In this document: in pieces, positions 1-10,300 of the stretch
Layout: every line of letters begins with the position of its first letter
Numbering within the stretch: the stretch's first letter is position 1
From: Pelecanus crispus
Lineage: Eukaryota > Chordata > Aves > Pelecaniformes > Pelecanidae
DNA length: 64,000 nucleotides
Reading direction: 5' to 3'
Assembly: GCF_030463565.1 (NCBI RefSeq)
Contig: NC_134659.1
Span: 7,696,511 to 7,760,510, forward strand
Notes under the pieces: generated by a model
The model's input: the letters and a program-made list of their open reading frames with translations, nothing else
Told to the model about the DNA's origin: nothing
Databases searched by the model: none
Position numbers and translations under genes: made by a program

Positions 1-99
1 CGGCTCCGCCCCGGCCCCGCCCCCGGCCCCGCCCGGGGCTCCCGGCCCCGGCCCCGCACCGAGGGGCTGCCCGGTGCTTCCCACGGTACCGCCCCAGGG
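1..99. other. GC-rich flank, no gene seen
   Basis: Almost pure G/C sequence leading into the first minisatellite. I see no exon, splice site or RNA gene here. It is probably intergenic DNA downstream of PPIL1. Confidence 0.4.
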
Positions 100-1080
100 A
101 CCCCGGTACCGCCCCCGCACCGCCCCCGGACCCCCGCCATCGCCCCCGGTACCGCCCCCGGACCCCCGGCATCGCCCCCGGACCCCCGGCATCGCCCCCG
201 GTACCGCCCCCGGACCCCCGGCATCGCCCCCGGACCCCAGGGTCGCCCCCAGAGCCCCGGCATCGCCCCCGCTATCACCCCCGGGCCCGGGGTCGCCCCC
301 AGACCCCCGGCATCGCCCCCGGTACCGCCCCCGGTACCGCCCCCGCACCCCAGGGTCACCCCCAGAGCCCCGGCATCGCCGCCGGCATCGCCCCCGCTAT
401 CACCCCCGGGCCCCGGGATCGCCCCCAGACCCCCGGGATCACCCCCGGGATCGCCCCCGGACCCCCAACATCGCCCCCGGTACCGCCCCCGGACCCCAGG
501 GTCGCCCCCAGAGCCCCGGCATCGCCCCCGGGGTCGCCCCCGGACCCCCGGCATCGCCCCCGGTACCGCCCCCAGACCCCCGGGATCGCCCCCGGGGTCG
601 CCCCCGGACCCCCGGCATCGCCCCCGGTACCGCCCCCAGACCCCCGGGATCGCCCCCGGACCCCCAACATCGCCCCCGGTACCGCCCCCGGACCCCAGGG
701 TCGCCCCCAGACCCCCGGTACCGCCCCCCGGCATCGCCCCCGCTATCATCCCCGAGCCCCGACATCGCCCCCAGACCCCCGCCATCACCCCCGGTACTGC
801 CCCCAGACCCCCGGGATCACCCCCAGACCCCCGGCATCGCCCCCGGTACCGCCCCCAGACCCCCGGGATCACCCCCAGACCCCCGGCATCGCCCCCGGTA
901 CCGCCCCCGGGCCCCGGGATCGCCCCCAGCTCCCCAGTACCGCCCCCGGGGTCGCCCCCGGACCCCCATCATCGCCCCCGCTATCGCCCCCGGGCCCCAG
1001 GATCGCCCCCGGACCCCCGGTACCACCCCCGCACCTCCGGTACAGCTCCCCCAGACCCCCCGGGATTGCCCGGGGGCTCC
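100..1080. repeat. C-rich minisatellite, roughly 20-40 bp units
   Basis: Tandem variants built from CCCCCGGACCCCCGGCATCG and a GGTACCGCCCC element run head to tail with few interruptions. The lack of A/T-rich stop codons leaves both strands open, so the long Pro/Arg and Gly/Arg reading frames here are repeat artefacts. No splice sites or conserved protein segment was seen. Confidence 0.85.
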
Positions 1081-1424
1081 CGGTATGCCCCCCGGTACCC
1101 CCAGTGCCCCCCCCCCGTGCAGCGGGACCCCTCTGAGTACCAGGGGAGAGCTCCCAGTGCCCCCAGTCAGCCCCCCCAGTGCCCCCTCACCCCAGAGCCT
1201 GCAGACCGAGGGTCCCCCAGTGCCCCACTGCCCCCAGTAGCACCCCCTCCCCATCCCCAGTATCACCCAGTATCACCCAGTAGCACCCCCTCCCCATCCC
1301 CAGTATCACCCAGGGGCTCCCAGTCCAGCCCTGGGACCTCCCAGTCCTCCCAGTCCAGCTCCCGGTACCCTCAGCACTCCCTGTGCCTCCCCCCGTGCCT
1401 TGGCCCTGGGGACGAGGGGGCACT

Positions 1425-3460
1425 GGGGCTGTACTGGGAGCACTGGGGCCGGGCTGGGAGCACTGGGGCCAGACTGGGGACACCGGGGCCGGACTGGGGG
1501 CACCGGGGCCGGACTGGGAGCACTGGGGCCAGACTGGGGGCACTGGGGCCAGACTGGGGGCACTGGGGCCAGACTGGGAGCACTGGGGCCGGGCTGGGAG
1601 CACTGGGGCCGGGCTGGGGGCACTGGGGCCAGACTGGGAGCACTGGGGCCAGACTGGGAGCACTGGGTCCGGACTGGGAGCACTGGGGCCAGACTGGGGG
1701 CACTGGGGCCAGACTGGGAGCACTGGGGCCAGACTGGGAGCACTGGGGCCGGGCTGGGAGCACTGGGGCCAGACTGGGGGCACTGGGGCCAGACTGGGAG
1801 CACTGGTGCCGGACTGGGAGCACTGGCGCCGGACTGGGAGCACTGGGGCCGGGCTGGGAGCACTGGGGCCGGGCTGGGGGCACTGGGGCCGGGCTGGGGG
1901 CACTGGGGCCGGGCTGGGGGCACTGGGGCCAGACTGGGAGCACTGGTGCCGGACTGGGAGCACTGGCGCCGGACTGGGAGCACTGGGGCCGGGCTGGGGG
2001 CACTGGGCAGCCTGGGAGCACTGGGTCCGGACTGGGGGCACTGGGGCCAGACTGGGGGCACTGGGGCTGGGCTGGGAGCACTGGGGCTGGACTGGGGGCA
2101 CTGGGGCTGGACTGGGGGCACTGGGGCTGGGCTGGGGGCACTGGGCAGCCTGGGAGCACTGGGTCCGGACTGGGGGCACTGGGGCCAGACTGGGGGCAGT
2201 GGGGCTGGGCTGGGAGCACTGGGGCTGGACTGGGGGCACTGGGGCTGGGCTGGGGGCACTGGGCAGCCTGGGAGCACTGGGGCCAGACTGGGGGCACTGG
2301 GGCCAGACTGGGGGCACTGGGGCCAGACTGGGAGCACTGGGGCTGGACTGGGGGCACTGGGGCCAGACTGGGGGCACTGGGGCCGGACTGGGGGCACCGG
2401 GGCTGGGCTGGGAGCACTGGGGCCGGACTGGGAGCACTGGGGCTGGACTGGGGGCACTGGGGGCTCCGGGGCCGGACTGGGGGCACTGGGGCTGGACTGG
2501 GGGCACTGGGGCCAGACTGGGAGCACTGGGGCCAGGCTGGGAGCACTGGGGCCGGGCTGGGGGCACTGGGTCCGGACTGGGGGCACTGGGGCTGGGCTGG
2601 GAGCACTGGGGCTGGACTGGGGGCACTGGGGCTGGGCTGGGGGCACTGGGCAGCCTGGGAGCACTGGGGCCAGACTGGGGGCACTGGGGCTGGGCTGGGA
2701 GCACTGGGGCTGGACTGGGGGCACTGGGTCCGGACTGGGGGCACTGGGTCCGGACTGGGGGCACTGGGGCTGGGCTGGGAGCACTGGGGCTGGGCTGGGG
2801 GCACTGGGCAGCCTGGGAGCACTGGGGCCAGACTGGGGGCACTGGGGCTGGGCTGGGAGCACTGGGGCTGGGCTGGGGGCACTGGGTCCGGACTGGGGGC
2901 ACTGGGTCCGGACTGGGGGCACTGGGGCTGGGCTGGGAGCACGGGGGCTGGGCTGGGGGCACTGGGGCCAGACTGGGGGCACTGGGGCTGGGCTGGGAGC
3001 ACTGGGTCCGGACTGGGGGCACTGGGGCTGGGCTGGGAGCACTGGGTCCGGACTGGGGGCACTGGGGCCGGACTGGGGGCAGACTGGGGGCACTGGGGCC
3101 GGGCTGGGAGCACTGGGGCTGGGCTGGGAGCACTGGGTCCGGACTGGGGGCACTGGGGCTGGGCTGGGAGCACTGGGGCTGGACTGGGGGCACTGGGGCC
3201 AGACTGGGGGCACTGGGGCTGGGCTGGGAGCACTGGGTCCGGACTGGGGGCACTGGGGCTGGGCTGGGAGCACTGGGTCCGGACTGGGGGCACTGGGGCC
3301 GGACTGGGGGCAGACTGGGGGCACTGGGGCCGGGCTGGGAGCACTGGGGCTGGGCTGGGAGCACTGGGTCCGGACTGGGGGCACTGGGGCTGGGCTGGGA
3401 GCACTGGGGCTGGACTGGGGGCGCTGGGGCTGGGCTGGGGGCACTGGGCAGCCTGGGAGC
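1425..3460. repeat. 20-bp minisatellite, about 100 copies
   Basis: The unit is close to ACTGGGGCCAGACTGGGAGC, with alternating AGACTGGG, GGGCTGGG and CGGACTGGG variants, and short deleted units (GGGCAGCC) recurring through the right half. The array is G-rich on the plus strand. It yields 700-900 codon open frames in several frames on both strands, none resembling a protein family. Confidence 0.92.
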
Positions 3461-4029
3461 CAGCCTGGAGCCCCCCAGGCCTGCTACAGCCCAGGTGTTA
3501 TTGTAGGTCCTACAGAAACAGCAAAGGGCCCCAGGGGGGCTCTGGGGGCCCGAAAGCCATCGGGGGGGGGGCACCGGGGGGGGGACAGCAAGTGCTGGGG
3601 GGGGGGGGACGGACTGGGCGGGTGCTGGCATTGGGACCCCCGTGTGTGGGGACACCACGTGCCAGCCTGGGGGTCCCCAGTGCCACGTGGGGGGGTCCAG
3701 GTTTGGCACCCCAAGCCCGGTGAGCTGGCGGGCCCATGACGGGGGCCACCCCAGGGGGTCCCAGGACATTTTGGGGCGGGGGGAACGGGGACACGGTGGG
3801 ACCTGGCAGCACCCCTCCCCCAGAGCTGGGACAGGGAGGGGGGAATTGGGGTCTCCTGTCCCCCCCCGGCAGCCGGGGCCGGGCACCCACAGGCCCCTTT
3901 GGGTGGGATGGGGGGGTCCCGACAGCCCCCCGGTCCCCAACCACACCGGGGACACCTCCCCCATCGCAGCCCCCCTAAAAAACAACCCCACCATGGCGGG
4001 GGGGGGGGTGACCACCGCTTCCCACCTCT
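3461..4029. other. Non-repetitive spacer 3' of PPIL1
   Basis: Mostly unique, G-run-rich sequence between the 20-bp array and the PPIL1 polyadenylation signal. A short, less GC-rich stretch at about 3,470-3,530 contains exon-like edges (CTGTAG on the minus strand), but no recognisable protein. It may include the PPIL1 cleavage region and intergenic DNA. Confidence 0.4.
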
Positions 4030-4035
4030 TTTATT
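4030..4035 (-). terminator. PPIL1: PPIL1 polyadenylation signal (AATAAA)
   Basis: The plus-strand TTTATT reads AATAAA on the gene strand, about 72 bases after the PPIL1 stop codon. It is the only canonical hexamer close downstream, so a very short 3' UTR is inferred. Confidence 0.7.
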
Positions 4036-4106
4036 CCAACCGGGCGCTACAAAGCAGGGCGGGGGGGGGGGGGGGGGCACCCCAAAAGCCCCCCCTCGCA
4101 GCCCCC

Positions 4107-4327
4107 CTACCCCGACGGAAAAGCCTTGATGACCTTGACGTCGTCGAGGGGCCGGTCCTGGGCGTTGGTCTCCACCATGGCCAGCCGGCCCAGCACCCCC
4201 ATGCCCTGGCAGACCCTCCCGAAAATGCTGTGCTTCCCGTCCAGCCACTGCGCCGGGCCCAGCGTCAGGAAGAACTGGCTGCCGTTGGTGTCCGGCCCCG
4301 CGTTGGCCATGGCCAAGATGCCGGCGC
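4107..4327 (-). CDS. PPIL1: PPIL1 coding exon 4 (C-terminal half of cyclophilin fold)
   Basis: Starts after an AG acceptor with GC-GCC-GGC (completing Gly, then [19 protein letters not shown]) and ends at TAG. It carries the hydrophobic pocket and substrate-binding residues (ANAG, SQFF, WLDGKH) and the closing strand KVIKAFPSG. No frame disturbance in this exon. Confidence 0.97.
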
Positions 4328-7300
4328 CTGGGACGGACGGACAGACGGACACCGTTAACGTGTCTGCTTTTTTGGGGTGGGGTTTTTGTGGGGGGAGGTT
4401 TTGACCTGGTGGCATGGGAGAGGCGCCAACCCCGTGGATAGGGTCTTGGGGGTCATGCCACCCCATGGCCAAGGTCCTGGTAGCCATGGGGAACATGCCA
4501 CACCATAGATGGGGTCATGGGGGACGTGCCACCTTACGGATGGGGTCTTGCGGGTCATGCCACCCCATGGCCAAGGTCCTGGTAGCCATGGGGAACATGC
4601 CACACCATAGATGGGGTCATGGGGGACGTGCCACCCTACGGATGGGGTATTGCGGGTCATGCCACCCCATGGCCAAGGTCCTGGTAGCCATGGGGAACAT
4701 GCCACACCATAGATGGGGTCATGGGGGACGTGCCACCTTACGGATGGGGTCTTGCGGGTCATGCCACCCCATGGCCAAGGTCCTGGTAGCCATGGGGAAC
4801 ATGCCACACCATAGATGGGGTCATGGGGGACGTGCCACCCTACGGATGGGGTCTTGGGGGTCATGCCACCCCATGGCCAAGGTCCTGGTAGCCATGGGGA
4901 ACATGCCACACCATAGATGGGGTCACGGGGGACGTGCCACCCTACGGATGGGGTCTTGGGGGTCATGCCACCCCATGGCCAAGGTCCTGGTAGCCATGGG
5001 GAACATGCCACACCATAGATGGGGTCATGGGGGACGTGCCACCCTATGGATGGGGTCTTGCGGGTCATGCCACCCCATGGCCAAGGTCCTGGTAGCCATG
5101 GGGAACATGCCACACCATAGATGGGGTCATGGGGGACGTGCCACCCTACGGATGGGGTCTTGGGGGTCATGCCACCCCATGGCCAAGGTCCTGGTAGCCA
5201 TGGGGAACATGCCACACCATAGATGGGGTCATGGGGGACGTGCCACCCTATGGATGGGGTCTTGGGGGTCATGCCACCCCATGGCCAAGGTCCTGGTAGC
5301 CATGGGGAACATGCCACACCATAGATGGGGTCATGGGGGACGTGCCACCCCGTGGATGGGGTCTTGGCATCATCAGGGACTTGCCACCCCATGGCCAAGG
5401 TGCTGGTATCCATGGGGAGCATGCCACCCAATGGATGGGGTCTTGGCATCATCAGGGACATGCCACCCCGTGGATGGGGTCTTGGGGGTCATGCCACCCC
5501 ATGGCCAAGCTTCAGGCATCATGGGGGACATGCCACCCCATGGAGAGGGTCTAGGGGGACGTGGGGGACATGTGACCCCATGGCCAAGGTCCTGGCATCA
5601 TGGGGGTCGTGCCACCCCATGGCCAAGGTCCTGGGGGACATGTGACACCATGGCTGGGGTCCTGGGGGATGTGGGGGACATGCCACCCCATGAATGGGTT
5701 CTGCGGGACTTGCCACCCCATGGCCAAGGTCCTGGCATCATGGGGGACGTGCCACCCCATGGCTGGGGTCTAGGGGTCATGCCACCCCATGGCCAAGGTC
5801 CTGGCATCACGGGGGACATGGATGGGGTCATGGAGGACATGTGACCCCATGGCCAAGGTCCTGGCATCATGGTGGACGTGCCACCCCATGGCCCAGGTTT
5901 TGGAGAACAGGGGGGACATGCCACCCCACGGCTGGGGTCATAGGAGATGCGTCACTCCACGGCCAGGGTCCTAGGAGACACGCCAGCCCATGGCCTGTGT
6001 GCTGGGGGACGTGCCACCCCATGGCCAAGGACACTGGGGACATGCCACCCCATGGCTGGGGTCCTGGGGGACACGAGGCATGGGCCACCCCATGGCCAGG
6101 GACACTGGGGACACGGGGGACGTCACCCCATGAACAGGGTCCTGGGGGAGATGGGGGACGTGCCACCCAATGGCTGGGGGTTCTGGGGTCCTGGGGGACA
6201 TGGCACCCCATGAACAGGGACACTGGGGACACGGGGGACATGCCACCCCATGAACAGGGTTCTGGGGGACATGAGGGATGTGCCACCCCATGGCCAGGGA
6301 CACTGGGGACACACCACCCCACGGACATGGTCCTGGGGGATGTGGGGGACGTGCCACCCCATACATGGGGTCCTGGGGGCCATGAGGGACATGGCACCCC
6401 TTGGCTGGGGTCCTGGGGGACATGAGGGACATGGCACCCCACGAACAGGGACCCTGGGGACCCTGGGGACATGGCACCCCTTGGCTGGGGTCCTGGGGGA
6501 CACGAGGGACATGGCACCCCACGAACAGGGACCCTGGGGACCCTGGGGATGTGGGGACCGTGCCACCCCATGGCCAGGGACACCGGGGACCCTGGGGACA
6601 TGGCACCCCATGGCTGGGGTCCTGGGGGACACGAGGGACATGGCACCCCACAAACAGGGACCCTGGGGACGCAGGGGCCGTGCCACCCCATGGCCAGGGA
6701 CCCTGGGGACACGGGGGACATGGCACCCCATGGCTGGGGTCCTGGGGGACACGAGGGACATGGCACCCCATGAACAGGGACCTGGGGGACGCGGGGGCTG
6801 TGCCACCCCATGGCGAGGGACCCTGGGGACCCTGGGGACATGGCACCCCATGGCTGGGGTCCTGGGGGACATGAGGGATGTGCCACCCCATGGCCAGGGA
6901 CCCTGGGGACACTGGGGACATGGCACCCCATGGCTGGGGTCCTGGGGGACACGAGGGACATGGCACCCCACAAACAGGGACCCTGGGGACGGGGGGGGCC
7001 GTGCCACCCCATGGCCAGGGACCCTGGGGACCCTGGGGACATGGCACCTCATGGCTGGGGTCCTGGGGGACACGAGGGACATGGCACCCCACGAACAGGG
7101 ACCCTGGGGGACACGGGGGCCGTGCCACCCCATGGCCAGGGACACCGGGGACATTGGGGACCCTGGGGTCGTGTCACCCCATGGCCAGGGACCCTGGGGA
7201 CATGGCACCCCATGGCTGGGGTCCTGGGGGACACGAGGGACATGGCACCCCACGAACAGGGACCCTGGGGGACACGGGGGCTGTGCCACCCCATGGCGAG

Positions 7301-10300
7301 GGACCCTGGGGACCCTGGGGACATGGCACCCCTTGGCTGGGGTCCTGGGGGACACGAGGGACATGGCACCCCATGAACAGGGACCTGGGGGACGCGGGGG
7401 CTGTGCCACCCCATGGCGAGGGACCCTGGGGACCCTGGGGACATGGCACCCCATGGCTGGGGTCCTGGGGGACACGAGGGACATGGCACCCCATGAACAG
7501 GGACCTGGGGGACACGAGGGACATGGCACCCCACAAACAGGGACCCTGGGGACGGGGGGGGCCGTGCCACCCCATGGCCAGGGACCCTGGGGACCCTGGG
7601 GACATGGCACCCCATGGCTGGGGTCCTGGGGGACACGGGGGCCGTGCCACCCCATGGCCAGGGACACCGGGGACATTGGGGACCCTGGGGTCGTGTCACC
7701 CCATGGCCAGGGACCCTGGGGACATGGCACCCCATGGCTGGGGTCCTGGGGGACACGAGGGACATGGCACCCCACAAACAGGGACCCTGGGGACGCAGGG
7801 GCCGTGCCACCCCATGGCCAGGGACCCTGGGGACACGGGGGACATGGCACCCCATGGCTGGGGTCCTGGGGGACACGAGGGACATGGCACCCCACGAACA
7901 GGGACCCTGGGGGATGCGGGGGCTGTGCCACCCCATGGCCAGGGACCCTGGGGACCCTGGGGACATGGCACCCCATGGCTGGGGTCCTGGGGGACACGGG
8001 GGCCGTGCCACCCCATGGCCAGGGACACCGGGGACATTGGGGACCCTGGGGTCGTGTCACCCCATGGCCAGGGACCCTGGGGACACTGGGGACATGGCAC
8101 CTCATGGCTGGGGTCCTGGGGGACACGAGGGACATGGCACCCCACGAACAGGGACCCTGGGGATGCGGGGGCCGTGTCACCCCATGGCCAGGGACCCTGG
8201 GGACACGGGGGACATGGCACCCCATGGCTGGGGTCCTGGGGGACACGAGGGACATGGCACCCCATGAACAGGGACCTGGGGGACACGAGGGACATGGCAC
8301 CCCACAAACAGGGACCCTGGGGACGGGGGGGGGCCGTGCCACCCCATGGCCAGGGACCCTGGGGACCCTGGGGACATGGCACCCCATGGCTGGGGTCCTG
8401 GGGGACACGGGGGCCGTGCCACCCCATGGCCAGGGACACCGGGGACATTGGGGACCCTGGGGTCGTGTCACCCCATGGCCAGGGACCCTGGGGACATGGC
8501 ACCTCATGGCTGGGGTCCTGGGGGACACGAGGGACATGGCACCCCACGAACAGGGACCCTGGGGATGCGGGGGCCGTGCCACCCCATGGCCAGGGACCCT
8601 GGGGACACGGGGGACATGGCACCCCATGGCTGGGGTCCTGGGGGACACGAGGGACATGGCACCCCATGAACAGGGACCTGGGGGACGCAGGGGCCGTGCC
8701 ACCCCATGGCCAGGGACCCTGGGGACCCTGGGGACATGGCACCCCTTGGCTGGGGTCCTGGGGGAGACGAGGGACATGGCACCCCACAAACAGGGACCCT
8801 GGGGACGGGGGGGCCGTGCCACCCCATGGCCAGGGACCCTGGGGACACTGGGGACATGGCACCCCATGGCTGGGGTCCTGGGGGACACGAGGGACATGGC
8901 ACCCCATGAACAGGGACCTGGGGGACACGAGGGACATGGCACCCCACAAACAGGGACCCTGGGGACGGGGGGGGCCGTGCCACCCCATGGCCAGGGACCC
9001 TGGGGACACGGGGGACATGGCACCTCATGGCTGGGGTCCTGGGGGACACGGGGGCCGTGCCACCCCATGGCCAGGGACACCGGGGACATTGGGGACCCTG
9101 GGGTCGTGTCACCCCATGGCCAGGGACCCTGGGGACATGGCACCCCATGGCTGGGGTCCTGGGGGACACGAGGGACATGGCACCCCACAAACAGGGACCC
9201 TGGGGACGCAGGGGCCGTGCCACCCCATGGCCAGGGACCCTGGGGACACGGGGGACATGGCACCCCATGGCTGGGGTCCTGGGGGACACGAGGGACATGG
9301 CACCCCATGAACAGGGACCCTGGGGGACGCGGGGGCCGTGCCACCCCATGGCCAGGGACACCGGGGACATTAGGGACACCGGGGACATTGGGGACCCCTG
9401 GGGTCGTGTCACCCCATGGCCAGGGACCCTGGGGACATGGCACCCCATGGCTGGGGTCCTGGGGGACACGAGGGACATGGCACCCCACAAACAGGGACCC
9501 TGGGGACGCAGGGGCCGTGCCACCCCATGGCCAGGGACCCTGGGGACACTGGGGACATGGCACCCCATGGCTGGGGTCCTGGGGGACACGGGGGCCGTGC
9601 CACCCCATGGCCAGGGACACCGGGGACATTGGGGACCCTGGGGTCGTGTCACCCCCATGGCCAGGGACCCTGGGGACATGGCACCCCATGGCTGGGGTCC
9701 TGGGGGACACGAGGGACATGGCACCCCCACAAACAGGGACCCTGGGGACGCAGGGGCCGTGCCACCCCATGGCCAGGGACCCTGGGGACACGGGGGACAT
9801 GGCACCCCATGGCTGGGGTCCTGGGGGACACGAGGGACATGGCACCCCACGAACAGGGACCCTGGGGGACGCGGGGGCTGTGCCACCCCATGGCCAGGGA
9901 CCCTGGGGACACTGGGGACATGGCACCCCATGGCTGGGGTCCTGGGGGACACGGGGGCCGTGCCACCCCATGGCCAGGGACACCGGGGACATTGGGGACC
10001 CTGGGGTCGTGTCACCCCCCATGGCCAGGGACCCTGGGGACACTGGGGGACATGGCACCTCATGGCTGGGGTCCTGGGGGACACGAGGGACATGGCACCC
10101 CACGAACAGGGACCCTGGGGATGCGGGGGGCCGTGCCACCCCATGGTCAGGGACCCTGGGGACCCTGGGGATGCGGGGGCCGTGCCACCCCATGGCTAGG
10201 GACACCGGGGACATTGGGGACCCTGGGGTCGTGTCACCCCATGGCCAGGGACCCTGGGGACCCTGGGGACGCGGGGGCCGTGCCACCCCCCCGGCTTTTC

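Noticed and set aside
1066-3723. 885-codon open frame with GALGPDW-type repeats and its antisense partners
   Set aside because: It is the 20-bp minisatellite read in frame; equally long frames exist on both strands, with no start context, splice signals or family similarity.
4440-5400. CRISPR array
   Set aside because: Repeats are contiguous with no unique spacers, in a vertebrate intron; no cas genes.
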